From Micromonospora chalcea (GTDB taxonomy: Bacteria > Actinomycetota > Actinomycetes > Mycobacteriales > Micromonosporaceae), in the NCBI RefSeq assembly GCF_002926165.1, contig NZ_MAGP01000133.1, positions 1-46,399 on the forward strand: a DNA stretch of 46,399 bases. The letters run 5' to 3'. The notes under the pieces were generated by a model, which had not been told where the DNA came from, ran no database searches, and was given only the letters and a program-made list of their open reading frames with translations. The translations under genes were made by a program, and so were the position numbers. This document shows, piece by piece, positions 1 through 8,575 of the stretch. Within the stretch, counting starts at the first letter, position 1. Each line of letters opens with the position of its first letter.

Positions 1-54
1 GGGCGTGGCCGGGGACGGGCGGCGGATTCGCTCGACGGCACCGGCGGCCGGGGC

Positions 55-141
55 TCAGGCGCGCCGCGGGTCGCCGCTCGCGGACCGGGACGCGACGAAA
101 CCGGCGAACACCGGTGGTGAAGCCATCGACGTGCGGGTCAT
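55..141 (-). CDS. Possible 28-residue peptide of unknown function
   Basis: A short frame starts at an ATG eight bases after a strong GAGGAGG ribosome binding site on the minus strand and runs 28 codons to TGA. The peptide begins MTRTSMASPPVFAGFVASRS and ends in a basic tail (DPRRA). No domain, signal peptide or membrane segment is evident. It is divergent from the KhtT-like gene and points out of the window, so it could be a small protein or a leader peptide for a gene further left. The support is the ribosome binding site alone. Confidence 0.35.
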   Translation of the reverse strand: MTRTSMASPPVFAGFVASRSASGDPRRA

Positions 142-309
142 GGTCACCACCTCCTCGCTACTCGGGTACCGCCTCGGACCTCCAGCTTCGCCCGGAATGC
201 GGCGCTCGGCATTGCGCACGACCGGCCAACAAAGGGCCGAATGATTGCCGGTCACTGGACAACCGGTCCGGGCACCCCCCGGAGCTATGGTTGACCCGAG
301 GAGGTTGAC

Positions 310-540
310 GTGATCATCAAACGCACGATCCTCCCCGGCATCGGGGTCCGGCACACGCTGACCACCGACGAGGGCCGCCGCATCGGAGTGATCGACTACC
401 AGACCGGCGGCCGGCGCGACATCGTCCACGACGACCCGGACGACCCGGACCGGATGGTGGCGCTCAGCCTCACCCGCGACGAGGCGTCGGCCCTGGCGAA
501 CCTGCTCGGCTTCCCGGAACTGGTGGCCGTTCCCGCCTGA
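310..540 (+). CDS. Stand-alone KhtT/AmhM-type N-terminal domain protein
   Basis: This 76-residue protein has a GTG start five bases after GAGGAGG. It matches the N-terminal domain of cation:proton antiporter regulatory subunits (KhtT/AmhM type): an opening like IIKRTILPGIGVRH, then GRRIGVIDYQTGGRRDIV, an acidic DDPDDPDR stretch and an LTRDEASALANLLG helix. Full KhtT-like proteins have about 160 residues, with a C-terminal RCK_C nucleotide-binding domain. That half is absent: the frame stops after the first domain and a PucR gene follows on the other strand. No KhtU-like antiporter is adjacent. It probably acts as a small regulatory or partner subunit, but its partner is unknown. Confidence 0.75.
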   Translation: MIIKRTILPGIGVRHTLTTDEGRRIGVIDYQTGGRRDIVHDDPDDPDRMVALSLTRDEASALANLLGFPELVAVPA

Positions 541-581
541 GCGTCACGCCGGCAGCGGCCTGAGCGTCACGCCGGCAGCGG
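536..581. repeat. Tandem 23-bp duplication across two gene ends
   Basis: The 23-bp unit cctgagcgtcacgccggcag plus cgg occurs twice head to tail, at 536-558 and 559-581, with no mismatch. The first copy carries the stop codon of the KhtT-like gene. The second carries the last codons and stop of the convergent PucR gene. It looks like a recent tandem duplication that separated two formerly overlapping 3' ends. No terminator hairpin is visible here. Confidence 0.85.
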
Positions 582-1787
582 CTTGCGCGGCCAGTCCAGC
601 GCCCGCGCGCCGAGGACGGCGGCGTGCAACGTGAACCGGTCCCGCGCGTCGGCGGGGTCGTACCCGCTCAGTGCCCGGACGCGGGCCAGCCGGTAGGTGA
701 CGGTGCGGACGGAGACGTGCAGCCGCCGGGCCGCCTCGGTGCTCACCTCGCCGCAGGCGAAGTACTCGTTCAGCGTGTCCAGCAGCGGCTCGGCGCCGCC
801 GCGCGCCTGGGCCAGTGGCGTCAGCACCGCCCGGACGAGGTCCACCATGGCCGGCTGGTCGCGCAGCAGCACGCGGTAGATGAGCAGGTCGTGCGCGTCG
901 ATCACGGACGTCTCGGAGTGCAGCCGCCGCGCCGTGGTCAGCGCCTCCCGCGCCTCCTCGTAGGAGCGGGCGATGCCGTACACGCCGGGGTGCGGGCGGC
1001 CCACCGCCACCTGCCACGGCCGGCCCCGCACCAGGCGGTCCAGCTCGCCGTGCATCAGCGTGCCCAGGTTGCCGGCCGGCCCGCGGCCCCGGTCGGTGGC
1101 GACCGGGTCGGCCGGGGCGATCACCACGAGCAGCCCCTCCTTCGTGGCCACCAGCACGTCCCGGTCGCCCAGCCGGTCGAACACGGCCCGTTCCAGCGCG
1201 CTGATCGCCGCCTCCGTGTCCGGCAGGCGGCGACCGGGCGCGGCGAGCGCCACCTGGTGTACGCGGGCGAGGTCGAGCCCGAAGGGCTCGGCCCGTTCCA
1301 CCAGCCCGCCGAGGTCGGAGTCGCCGCGCAGCAGGTCGTCGACGAGTTCCCGGCGCAGCGACTCCTCCCGCCGGACCAGTTCCCGCCGGGCCACGGCGTA
1401 GCCCTCGGCGAGCGTGGCCACGGCGGTGTCGACCACCTGCAGCACGGCGTCGGCGGCGGCGCGCACCGCCTCGCTGTCGTCGGAGCGGTCCAGGTGCGGA
1501 AACTGCCGCCACACCCGCCGCGCCGCGGACAGGTAGAGGCGTACCGCGCGTCCGGCGGACACCCCCTGCTCGGCCGCGCGCCGGCCGAGGGCGCCCACCG
1601 CGTCGAGTTCGGCGCGGCGCGGACGGCGGCCGGTCACCGCCGCGTCGGTCAGCAGCCGCAGGTAGTCGCCGAGCAGTTCCACGGGTACGCCACCGGCGTC
1701 GGCGCTCGCCGCCCGGGCCACCTCGGCCAGCCACTGCTCGTCCTCGCCGCCCGCGGCCGGCGCCGGCCGGCGGACGTTGTCGGTCAT
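567..1787 (-). CDS. PucR family transcriptional regulator
   Basis: This 406-residue regulator has a poorly conserved N-terminal half (about residues 1-150, helical, with an RAVRLYLSAARRVWRQF stretch), a central GGDEF-like/CdaR region, and a C-terminal PucR helix-turn-helix. In that last domain LLDTLNEYFACGEVSTEAAR and RLHVSVRTVTYRLARVRALSG give the usual HTH_30 layout. I chose the ATG (MTDNVRRP) because GGGGAG sits just before it; the frame remains open upstream without another good site. PucR-type proteins sense small metabolites and usually regulate nearby catabolic genes. The neighbours here do not identify the ligand. A second regulator of the same class lies at 41067-42290. Confidence 0.9.
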   Translation of the reverse strand: MTDNVRRPAPAAGGEDEQWLAEVARAASADAGGVPVELLGDYLRLLTDAAVTGRRPRRAELDAVGALGRRAAEQGVSAGRAVRLYLSAARRVWRQFPHLDRSDDSEAVRAAADAVLQVVDTAVATLAEGYAVARRELVRREESLRRELVDDLLRGDSDLGGLVERAEPFGLDLARVHQVALAAPGRRLPDTEAAISALERAVFDRLGDRDVLVATKEGLLVVIAPADPVATDRGRGPAGNLGTLMHGELDRLVRGRPWQVAVGRPHPGVYGIARSYEEAREALTTARRLHSETSVIDAHDLLIYRVLLRDQPAMVDLVRAVLTPLAQARGGAEPLLDTLNEYFACGEVSTEAARRLHVSVRTVTYRLARVRALSGYDPADARDRFTLHAAVLGARALDWPRKPLPA

Positions 1788-1911
1788 CGCGGTCTCCCCG
1801 TGCCGGGCCGGCACCCGATGCCGGCCCACTGCGCCCAGCGTAGGCCGGGGGTCCGGCGCCGTCGGGCGCGACCGGCCCGCGCGGTCCGTCCGGGAGCGGG
1901 CGCGCCCGGCG

Positions 1912-2985
1912 TCATGCCCGCGACGGCGGGCCCGGGTCGACCACGAGCGCCGGACCGGTCCGCCGCCCACCCCGGGGGCCGCGGGTCAGGCGCCGCGCCG
2001 CCCCCGCCGGGTCGTCGTCGGCCGCCACCTGATCGAGTACGCGCACCCAGCGCTCGCCGTGCGCGTCGGCGAACGCGGCGGCGACCACGGCGACCCGACG
2101 GCCGGTGACCGGCGCCGGCGTCGCGCCCCCGCCCGGTGACGCGGACCCGGCCCGGGCAGTGGACCCGGCCCGGGCAGCAGAGCCGGCCCGGGCAGGGGAC
2201 CCGGCCGGTCGAGTGGACCCGAGCGCCGGACCGGCCGGCACTCCGGCGAGGGCGGCCCGGTCTGCGGCGACGGTGATCAGGTCGGGCGAGCCGCAGCGCG
2301 CCGCCTCCACCGCGCCGGACCGGTCCACACGCACGATCGTGGCGCGCAGGTGACCCGCCGGGGCGAGGTCGCGTACCGCCTGGTCGAGCACGCCGGCGAG
2401 GCGCTGCGGCGACGCTGCCGGCCGGGCGTGCCGGCGGAACGTCTGCTCGATCGCCCGCCGCCCGGCGGGCGTGTCCAGCGCGGCGCCGGTGACGGTGCCG
2501 ACCAGGGCGAGAAGCCCGCCGCCGCGCAGCGGGACGGCGGCGCCGATCTCGCCGGGCGAGCCGCAGACCGCCAGCGCGGCGCTTCCCGAGCCGGCCGGCA
2601 CGGTGAAGACCGCGACGTCCGGCGGCCCGGCGGCGCGCGTCACCGACGCGGTCCGGGTCCGTCGGCGGGCCCACGCCAGCAGGGGCACAGCGGTCAGGCT
2701 GAGCGTGGAGGCGAGCAGCGCCTGCGGGTCGCTGCGGTGGCCGGGGATCACCGGTACGAGGACCGACGCCACCACCAGCACGCCCGCCCACGCCGACACC
2801 AGTGCCGCCACCCGGGGCCGGGCCGAGACGCCGAGCAGGCCGGGCAGCAGCACCCAGCCGATCGGGGTGCCGACCTCGGCGACACCCATCAGCACCGCGT
2901 TCCCGGTGGTGCCCGCCAGGGCGGCTCGCATCGGCAGCACGCCCACCACCCTATCGGGGCCCCCGCCGTACCGGCCGAGACCCAA
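1912..2985 (-). CDS. Membrane protein with degenerate PP2C (SpoIIE-like) domain
   Basis: The N-terminal part has several hydrophobic segments (about residues 15-105), followed by a basic RRRTRT stretch and then a soluble domain. That domain resembles SpoIIE/RsbU-type PP2C phosphatases: LLALVGTVTGAALDTPAGRR, then a helix, then ATIVRVDRSGAVEAARCGSPDLI. The conserved GD(V)xG aspartate reads GTVTG, so metal binding and catalysis look lost, making it a likely pseudophosphatase. A six-residue ARAGSx repeat interrupts the C-terminal half. Start choice: AAGGAG lies five bases before a TTG at 2985, whereas the GTG at 2991 overlaps that site; an ATG at 2931 is the alternative. It is divergent from the mrp operon. 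Its function is unknown. Confidence 0.65.
   Translation of the reverse strand: MGLGRYGGGPDRVVGVLPMRAALAGTTGNAVLMGVAEVGTPIGWVLLPGLLGVSARPRVAALVSAWAGVLVVASVLVPVIPGHRSDPQALLASTLSLTAVPLLAWARRRTRTASVTRAAGPPDVAVFTVPAGSGSAALAVCGSPGEIGAAVPLRGGGLLALVGTVTGAALDTPAGRRAIEQTFRRHARPAASPQRLAGVLDQAVRDLAPAGHLRATIVRVDRSGAVEAARCGSPDLITVAADRAALAGVPAGPALGSTRPAGSPARAGSAARAGSTARAGSASPGGGATPAPVTGRRVAVVAAAFADAHGERWVRVLDQVAADDDPAGAARRLTRGPRGGRRTGPALVVDPGPPSRA
2143..2214. repeat. 18-bp minisatellite inside the PP2C-like gene
   Basis: Four consecutive 18-bp units of the type ggacccggcccgggcagt begin at 2143, 2161, 2179 and 2197. The copies diverge slightly and the last is degenerate. Read on the minus strand they encode repeated six-residue units (ARAGST, ARAGSA and similar). 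The period keeps the frame, so copy-number change would lengthen or shorten a flexible linker without destroying the protein. Confidence 0.85.
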
Positions 2986-3109
2986 CCTCACTCCTTACCC
3001 GGTGATGGGCCCGGGCGACACGACACGAGCGCGTGATTCTCTCGACATACCGTCGCGCCGTGTCGCCCGTTAGGGTTGACGTACCGCAGGTCGATCTTGA
3101 GGAGTGTGT

Positions 3110-5944
3110 GTGCTGGTTCTGGTGGCGGTCCATGCGCTCGCAGCCGTGATCGCCCCCGTGCTGGTACGCCTACTCGGTCGACGCGCTCTCTACCTGCTGG
3201 CTGCCGTTCCCGCCGCGGCGCTGGTCTGGGCCCTGACCTGGACCGGGCAGGTGCGCTCGGGCCGGCCGGTCGTCGAGACGGTCACCTGGGTGCCGCAGCT
3301 CGGCCTCGACCTCGCGCTGCGGATGGGCACGCTGTCCTGGCTGCTGGTGCTGCTCGTCGGCGGCGTCGGCGCCCTCGTGCTCGTCTACAGCGCACGCTAC
3401 TTCCGCTCCGACGACCCGAGCCTCGGCCGGTTCGCCGCGGTGTTCGTCGCGTTCGCCGGCGCGATGCTCGGCCTGGTGGTCTCCGACGACCTGCTGCTGC
3501 TGTACGTGTTCTGGGAACTGACCACGGTCTTCTCGTACCTGCTGATCGGCAGCGACCCCACCAAGCGGGCCAGCCGGCGCGCCGCGATGCAGGCGCTGCT
3601 CGTGACCACGCTGGGCGGCCTGGCGATGCTCGCCGGGTTCGTCATGCTCGGCCAGCACGCCGGCTCGTACCGGTGGTCCGAGATCGCCGGGAACCTGCCG
3701 GAGGGCGGATACCTCACCGCCGCGCTGGTGCTCGTCCTGCTCGGCGTGACGAGCAAGTCGGCGATCTTCCCGTTCAGCTTCTGGCTGCCGCGCGCGATGG
3801 CCGCGCCCACGCCGGTCAGCGCCTACCTGCACGCCGCCGCCATGGTCAAGGCGGGCGTGTTCCTGGCCGCGCTGATGGGCCCGGCGGTCGGCCAGGCCAC
3901 CGTGTGGCGCGCCTTCCTGCTCGGCGGCGGCCTGATCACGCTGTTCCTCGGCGGCTGGACGGCGCTGCGGCAGGTCGACCTCAAGCTGCTGCTGGCGTAC
4001 GGCACGGTCAGCCAGCTCGGCCTGCTCATGGTGATCCTCGGCGCGGGCACCCGCGACACCGCGCTGGCCGGCGCCGCGATGCTGCTGGCGCACGCCCTGT
4101 TCAAAGCCACCCTCTTCCTCGTCGTCGGCGTCGTCGACCACGTCACCGGCACCCGGGACCTGCGCGAGCTGAGTGGGCTGGGCCGCCGTGCGCCGGTGCT
4201 CGCGGCGGTCGCCGGGCTCGCCGCCGCGTCCATGGCCGGGCTGCCGCCGCTGTTCGGATTCGTGGCCAAAGAGGCAGCGCTGGAGGCGTTCCTGCACGGC
4301 GGGCCGGTCGAGCTGCTGGTGCTCGCCGGGGTGGTGGCCGGTTCGGCGCTCACCGTCGCGTACACGTTGCGTTTCCTCTGGGGCGCGTTCGCCGCCAAGC
4401 CCGACGTGCCCGACACCCCTGTCGAACGGATCGAGCCGGCCTTCCTCGGCCCGGCGGCGGTGCTCGCCCTCGCCGGCCTCGTGGTCGGGATCGCCGCCCC
4501 GGCGGTGGACCGGGTGCTCGCCCCGTACGCCGACCAGTTCCCGACCGCCGACCCCGGCTACCACCTCGCGCTGTGGCACGGCCTGACGCCGGCGCTCGGC
4601 CTGTCGGCGCTGGCCGTCACCGGCGGCGTCGCGCTGTTCCTGCTGCTGCAGCGCCGCCGCCCGTACCTCGCCCGGCTGCCGTTCGACGGCGCCACCGGCT
4701 ACGACCGGCTGGCGGGCGCCGTCGACCGCGCGGCGGTGGAGCTCACCGGCGCCACCCAGCGCGGATCGCTGCCGTTCTACCTCGGCGTCATCCTGCTGGT
4801 GCTGGTGATCCTGCCGGGCGGGGCGGTGCTGGCCGGCATTCCCTGGGCGCAGCGGTTCCAGCTCTGGGACACCCCGTTGCAGGCCGTCGCGGGCGCTGTC
4901 GTCGTGGTCGCCGCGCTGGTCGCCGCGCGCGCCCGCCGTCGGCTGACCGCCATGATCCTGGTCGGGGTGACCGGCTACGGCACGGCGCTGCTGTTCATCC
5001 TGCACGGCGCGCCGGACCTGGCGCTCACCCAGTTCCTGGTGGAGACCGTCACGATCGTGATGTTCGTGCTGGTGCTGCGCCGCCTGCCGCGCCGGTTCTC
5101 GGCCCGCCCGATCCGCGCCACCCGGCAGTTCCGCGTGGCGCTCGGCGTGGCCGTCGGCGTGGTCACCGCCGGCATGGCGTACGTCGCGGCGGGCAGCCGG
5201 GTGGCCACGCCGATCTCGGTCGGCTTCCCGGACGAGGCGGTCTCCTACGGCGGCGGCAAGAACGTCGTCAACGTGACGCTCGTCGACATCCGGGCCTGGG
5301 ACACGATGGGCGAGATCGCGGTGCTGGTGGTGGCCGCCACCGGTGTGGCCAGCCTGATCTTCCGCGGCACCCGCGCCCTGGACCTGCGCAGCGGCATCCC
5401 CGGCGTCGGCCGGCAGCAGTCGTCGCGCCCGCGCTGGCTCACCAGCGGCGCGACGTCCCGGCAGCAGTCGGTGATCCTCCAGGTCGTCACCCGGCTGCTC
5501 TTCCACGCCATCCTGCTGTTCTCCATCTACCTGCTCTTCTCCGGCCACAACGCGCCGGGTGGCGGGTTCGCCGCCGGGCTGGTCGCCGGTCTCGGGCTCG
5601 CGGTGCGGTATCTGGCGGGCGGGCGTACCGAACTCAACGGCGCCGCACCGGTGGACGCCGGCTTCGTGCTCGGCGCGGGACTGTTCGTCGCGGTCGGCAC
5701 CGGCGTCGCCGCGATGCTGCTGGGCGGCGAGTTCCTGCAGAGCGCGACGCTCGACTTCCACCTGCCGCTGCTGGGCCACGTCCACTTCGTCACGTCCGTC
5801 TTCTTCGACGTGGGCGTCTACCTCATCGTGGTCGGCCTGGTGCTGGACATCCTGCGCAGCCTGGGCGCCGAGATGGACCGCCAGGAGGAGGACGACGAGC
5901 AGGAGACCGAGCCGGCCGGCGTACGGGAAGAGGAGCTGGTATGA
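3110..5944 (+). CDS. mrpA: Mrp cation/proton antiporter subunit A with fused MrpB domain
   Basis: This is the large subunit of the multisubunit Na+/H+ (or K+/H+) antiporter in the cytoplasmic membrane, related to complex I. The proton-antiporter core carries the essential Glu in YVFWELTTVFSYLLIG and Lys in GVTSKSAIFPFSFWLP. A DUF4040/MrpA C-terminal region follows (AMILVGVTGYGTALLF, then the APDLALTQF segment). The last ~150 residues are a complete MnhB-type domain with the GHNAPGGGF signature, so A and B are one polypeptide, as is common in actinobacteria. I chose the GTG at 3110 (MLVLVAVHAL) because TTGAGGAG ends five bases before it; the in-frame GTG at 3104 overlaps that site. It is the first gene of a six-gene operon and its stop overlaps mrpC. 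Confidence 0.95.
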   Translation: MLVLVAVHALAAVIAPVLVRLLGRRALYLLAAVPAAALVWALTWTGQVRSGRPVVETVTWVPQLGLDLALRMGTLSWLLVLLVGGVGALVLVYSARYFRSDDPSLGRFAAVFVAFAGAMLGLVVSDDLLLLYVFWELTTVFSYLLIGSDPTKRASRRAAMQALLVTTLGGLAMLAGFVMLGQHAGSYRWSEIAGNLPEGGYLTAALVLVLLGVTSKSAIFPFSFWLPRAMAAPTPVSAYLHAAAMVKAGVFLAALMGPAVGQATVWRAFLLGGGLITLFLGGWTALRQVDLKLLLAYGTVSQLGLLMVILGAGTRDTALAGAAMLLAHALFKATLFLVVGVVDHVTGTRDLRELSGLGRRAPVLAAVAGLAAASMAGLPPLFGFVAKEAALEAFLHGGPVELLVLAGVVAGSALTVAYTLRFLWGAFAAKPDVPDTPVERIEPAFLGPAAVLALAGLVVGIAAPAVDRVLAPYADQFPTADPGYHLALWHGLTPALGLSALAVTGGVALFLLLQRRRPYLARLPFDGATGYDRLAGAVDRAAVELTGATQRGSLPFYLGVILLVLVILPGGAVLAGIPWAQRFQLWDTPLQAVAGAVVVVAALVAARARRRLTAMILVGVTGYGTALLFILHGAPDLALTQFLVETVTIVMFVLVLRRLPRRFSARPIRATRQFRVALGVAVGVVTAGMAYVAAGSRVATPISVGFPDEAVSYGGGKNVVNVTLVDIRAWDTMGEIAVLVVAATGVASLIFRGTRALDLRSGIPGVGRQQSSRPRWLTSGATSRQQSVILQVVTRLLFHAILLFSIYLLFSGHNAPGGGFAAGLVAGLGLAVRYLAGGRTELNGAAPVDAGFVLGAGLFVAVGTGVAAMLLGGEFLQSATLDFHLPLLGHVHFVTSVFFDVGVYLIVVGLVLDILRSLGAEMDRQEEDDEQETEPAGVREEELV

Positions 5945-6408
5945 GCCCGAACATTCCCAACCTGGTCTACATCCTGGTGATCGGCGTCCTGTTCGCCACC
6001 GGGGTCACGCTGCTGCTGGAACGCAGCCTCACCCGCGTCCTGATGGGGGTCATCCTGCTCGGCAACGGCGTGAACCTGCTGCTGCTCACCGGCGGCCGGG
6101 CCGGCGGCCCGCCGATCGTCGGCACCTCCGCCCAGGAGGACATGGCCGACCCGCTGCCGCAGGCCATGGTGCTGACCGCGATCGTGATCACGCTCGGCAT
6201 GACCGCCTTCCTGCTGGCCCTGGCCTACCGCAGCTGGCACCTCAACGGCCACGACGAGGTGCAGGACGACGTCGAGGACCGCCGGATCATGGAACTGGCC
6301 GACCGGGACGAGGGCCCCGGCACCGCCGACGCCGACACCGCGGACGGCGGCCCCGCGGACGGCAGCCCCGAGGCTCGGGTCCTGGCCGAGGCGGAGGGCG
6401 GCCGATGA
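5941..6408 (+). CDS. mrpC: Mrp antiporter subunit C
   Basis: This 155-residue NuoK-like membrane subunit overlaps the mrpA stop by four bases (ATGA). Three hydrophobic helices cover the first ~100 residues, with the family sequence LMGVILLGNGVNLLLLTGG and the TSAQEDMADPLPQAMVLTAI segment that marks MrpC. The C-terminal ~50 residues are a very acidic, Gly/Ala-rich tail (DEGPGTADADTADGG). That tail is longer than in most MrpC proteins and is probably an unstructured cytoplasmic extension. Confidence 0.94.
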   Translation: MSPNIPNLVYILVIGVLFATGVTLLLERSLTRVLMGVILLGNGVNLLLLTGGRAGGPPIVGTSAQEDMADPLPQAMVLTAIVITLGMTAFLLALAYRSWHLNGHDEVQDDVEDRRIMELADRDEGPGTADADTADGGPADGSPEARVLAEAEGGR

Positions 6409-7976
6409 CCTGGCTCGTCCCGCTGCCGGTGGTGATGCCGCTGCTCGGCGCGGCCCTCACGCTGCTGGCCGCCCGGCGGGCCCGCGCCCAGCGCTGGGTC
6501 AGCATCGTCGTGCTCGCCGCCACCGTCGCCGTGGCGGCACTGCTCCTGGTCCAGTCGTCGCTGGACGGCCCGCTCGTGGTCGAGGTGGGCGGCTGGGTCG
6601 CGCCGATGGGCATCGTGCTCGTCGCCGACCAGCTCGCCGCGTTGATGCTCGTGGTGTCCGCCTCGGTCACCCTGTGCGTGCTCGTCTACTCCATCGGGCA
6701 GGGCATGGCCGACGGCAACGAGGAGACGCCGCTGTCGGTCTACCACCCGACCTATCTGGTGCTGACCGCCGGCGTGTGCAACGCCTTCCTCTCCGGCGAC
6801 CTGTTCAACCTCTACGTCGGCTTCGAGATCCTGCTGGTGGCCAGCTACGTGCTGCTGACGCTCGGCAGCACCGAGACGCGGATCCGGGCCGGCACCACGT
6901 ACGTCGTGGTCAGCCTGCTCTCGTCGCTGATCTTCCTGGTGGCGATCGGCCTGGTCTACTCCGCCACCGGCACGCTGAACCTGGCCCAGCTCGCCGACCG
7001 CCTGGACGCGCTGCCCGACGACATGCGCCTGGTCCTGCAGGGCATGCTGCTGCTCGCGTTCGGGATCAAGGCGGCGGTGTTCCCGCTGTCGGCGTGGTTG
7101 CCGGACAGCTACCCGACCGCGCCCGCGCCGGTGACTGCGGTCTTCGCCGGCCTGCTCACCAAGGTCGGCGTGTACGCGATCATCCGGACCGAGACGCTGC
7201 TGTTCCCCGGCGGACGCACCGCCGACCTGCTCATGGTGATAGCGGCGTTGACCATGGTGGTCGGCATCCTCGGCGCGGTGGCGCAGTCGGACATCAAACG
7301 ACTGCTGTCGTTCACGCTGGTCAGCCACATCGGCTACATGCTGTTCGGGGTCGGCCTGACCACCCCGCTCGGCCTGTCCGCGGCGATCTTCTACGTGGTG
7401 CACCACATCACCATCCAGACCACGCTGTTCCTCGCCGCCGGCCTGGTCGAACGACGCGGCGGCAGCACCGCGCTGGACCGGCTCGGCGGGCTGGCCCGGC
7501 TGTCACCGCTGCTGGCGTTGCTGTTCTTCGTACCGGCGCTCAACCTGGCCGGCATCCCACCGTTCTCCGGGTTCCTGGGCAAGCTCGGCCTCGTGCAGGC
7601 CGGGGTGGACGACGGCGGGTTCCTGGCCTGGGCGCTCGTCGCGGGCGGGCTGCTGACCAGCCTGCTCACCCTCTACGCCATCGCCCGGGTGTGGAACCTG
7701 GCGTTCTGGCGGGCGCCGCACCCGGACATGCCGGAGGCCGGTGACGCCGACCGGGCCGCCCGAACCGACGGCGCCGAGCAGCCGCACGAGGGCGCCTCGC
7801 CGGCCGGGGCCGTGCTGCCCCGGCTGATGACGGTGCCGACCGCCGCCCTGGTGGTGCTCGGTCTGGCGCTGACAGTGGTGGCCGGGCCGCTGTTCGAGAT
7901 CAGCACCGACGCCGCCGACGACCTGCTGCGCCGTGCCCCGTACGTGGAGGCCGTGTTCCCGGAGGGACCGCCGTGA
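6405..7976 (+). CDS. mrpD: Mrp antiporter subunit D
   Basis: This 523-residue NuoN/NuoM-like proton-translocating subunit has about 14 predicted membrane helices. The conserved Glu lies in NLYVGFEILLVASYVLLT and the conserved Lys in FGIKAAVFPLSAWLPDSYPT. The segment that follows (APAPVTAVFAGLLTKVGVYAI) is typical of MrpD. The ATG overlaps the end of mrpC (ATGA) and the stop overlaps mrpE. A Glu/Ala-rich insert of about 30 residues (DADRAARTDGAEQPHEGASP) sits before the final helix. Confidence 0.95.
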   Translation: MTWLVPLPVVMPLLGAALTLLAARRARAQRWVSIVVLAATVAVAALLLVQSSLDGPLVVEVGGWVAPMGIVLVADQLAALMLVVSASVTLCVLVYSIGQGMADGNEETPLSVYHPTYLVLTAGVCNAFLSGDLFNLYVGFEILLVASYVLLTLGSTETRIRAGTTYVVVSLLSSLIFLVAIGLVYSATGTLNLAQLADRLDALPDDMRLVLQGMLLLAFGIKAAVFPLSAWLPDSYPTAPAPVTAVFAGLLTKVGVYAIIRTETLLFPGGRTADLLMVIAALTMVVGILGAVAQSDIKRLLSFTLVSHIGYMLFGVGLTTPLGLSAAIFYVVHHITIQTTLFLAAGLVERRGGSTALDRLGGLARLSPLLALLFFVPALNLAGIPPFSGFLGKLGLVQAGVDDGGFLAWALVAGGLLTSLLTLYAIARVWNLAFWRAPHPDMPEAGDADRAARTDGAEQPHEGASPAGAVLPRLMTVPTAALVVLGLALTVVAGPLFEISTDAADDLLRRAPYVEAVFPEGPP

Positions 7977-8575
7977 CCAGTCAGCCGAAAGCGCCGCTGA
8001 CCCCCCGCGACCGCTGGCGCAACCGCGCGATCGCCGTGACCGGCCTGGTCACCGTCTGGGTGCTGCTGTGGGGCACCTTCAGCTGGGCGAACGTGATAAG
8101 CGGACTGGTGGTCGCCGCCGTGTTGCTCGTGGTCTTCCCGCTGCCCCCGGTGACCTTCGCCGGCCGGATCCGGCCGGTGCCGCTGCTGAGATTCCTGGCC
8201 CGCTTCCTGCGCGACCTGGTTGTCGCGTCGGTCCAGATCGCCTGGCTGGCCGTCCGGTCCAGACACCCGCACTCGGCGATCATCGCGGTGCCCCTGCGGG
8301 TGAACACCGACCTCAACCTCACCCTCAACGCCGAAGCCCTGTCGCTGGTGCCGGGCAGCCTGATCCTGGAGGCCGACCGGCGTACCGGCACCCTCTACGT
8401 GCACGTCATCGGCATCCGCAGCCTCGACGAGGTGGAGCGCTTCCGGCAGAGCGTGCTGGAACTGGAGGGGCGCATCGTCGCCGCCGTCGGCTCGGCCGAG
8501 GAACTGGACCTGATCCGTCGATCCGCACCCACCGGCCCGTCCGGGTCGGTCGAGCTGGAAGGAGCACCGACGTGA
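7973..8575 (+). CDS. mrpE: Mrp antiporter subunit E
   Basis: This 200-residue MnhE-family subunit has a GTG start that overlaps the mrpD stop by four bases (GTGA). Two to three N-terminal membrane helices are followed by the conserved FLRDLVVASVQIAWLAV segment and a cytoplasmic domain. That domain contains NTDLNLTLNAEALSLVPGS and TGTLYVHVIG, which are hallmarks of MrpE. It is needed for assembly and activity of the complex and is translationally coupled to mrpF. Confidence 0.93.
   Translation: MTSQPKAPLTPRDRWRNRAIAVTGLVTVWVLLWGTFSWANVISGLVVAAVLLVVFPLPPVTFAGRIRPVPLLRFLARFLRDLVVASVQIAWLAVRSRHPHSAIIAVPLRVNTDLNLTLNAEALSLVPGSLILEADRRTGTLYVHVIGIRSLDEVERFRQSVLELEGRIVAAVGSAEELDLIRRSAPTGPSGSVELEGAPT

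Noticed and set aside
2143..2214. Regularly spaced repeats that could be a small CRISPR-like array
   Set aside because: Units are 18 bp, head to tail without spacers, and encode a repeated peptide within a gene.
3012..3069. Inverted repeat cgggcgacacg / cgtgtcgcccg upstream of the mrp operon as an operator
   Set aside because: Eleven matching bases 36 apart in GC-rich DNA is weak, and no regulator or second copy supports it.
3076..3081. TTGACG as the -35 of the mrp operon promoter
   Set aside because: It lies only 29 bases before the start codon, so the -10 would fall on the ribosome binding site.
3170..5785. A very long open frame on the minus strand opposite mrpA, and similar ones opposite the importer and the fucosidase gene
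   Set aside because: High-GC genes leave long antisense frames. The proteins are rich in Arg, Gln, His and Gly with no domain, and the plus-strand genes are certain.
3076..5940. An open frame continuing into mrpC from far upstream, suggesting a giant fused protein
   Set aside because: The upstream part is out-of-frame mrpA sequence. mrpC has its own ATG in an ATGA overlap and starts exactly where the family does.
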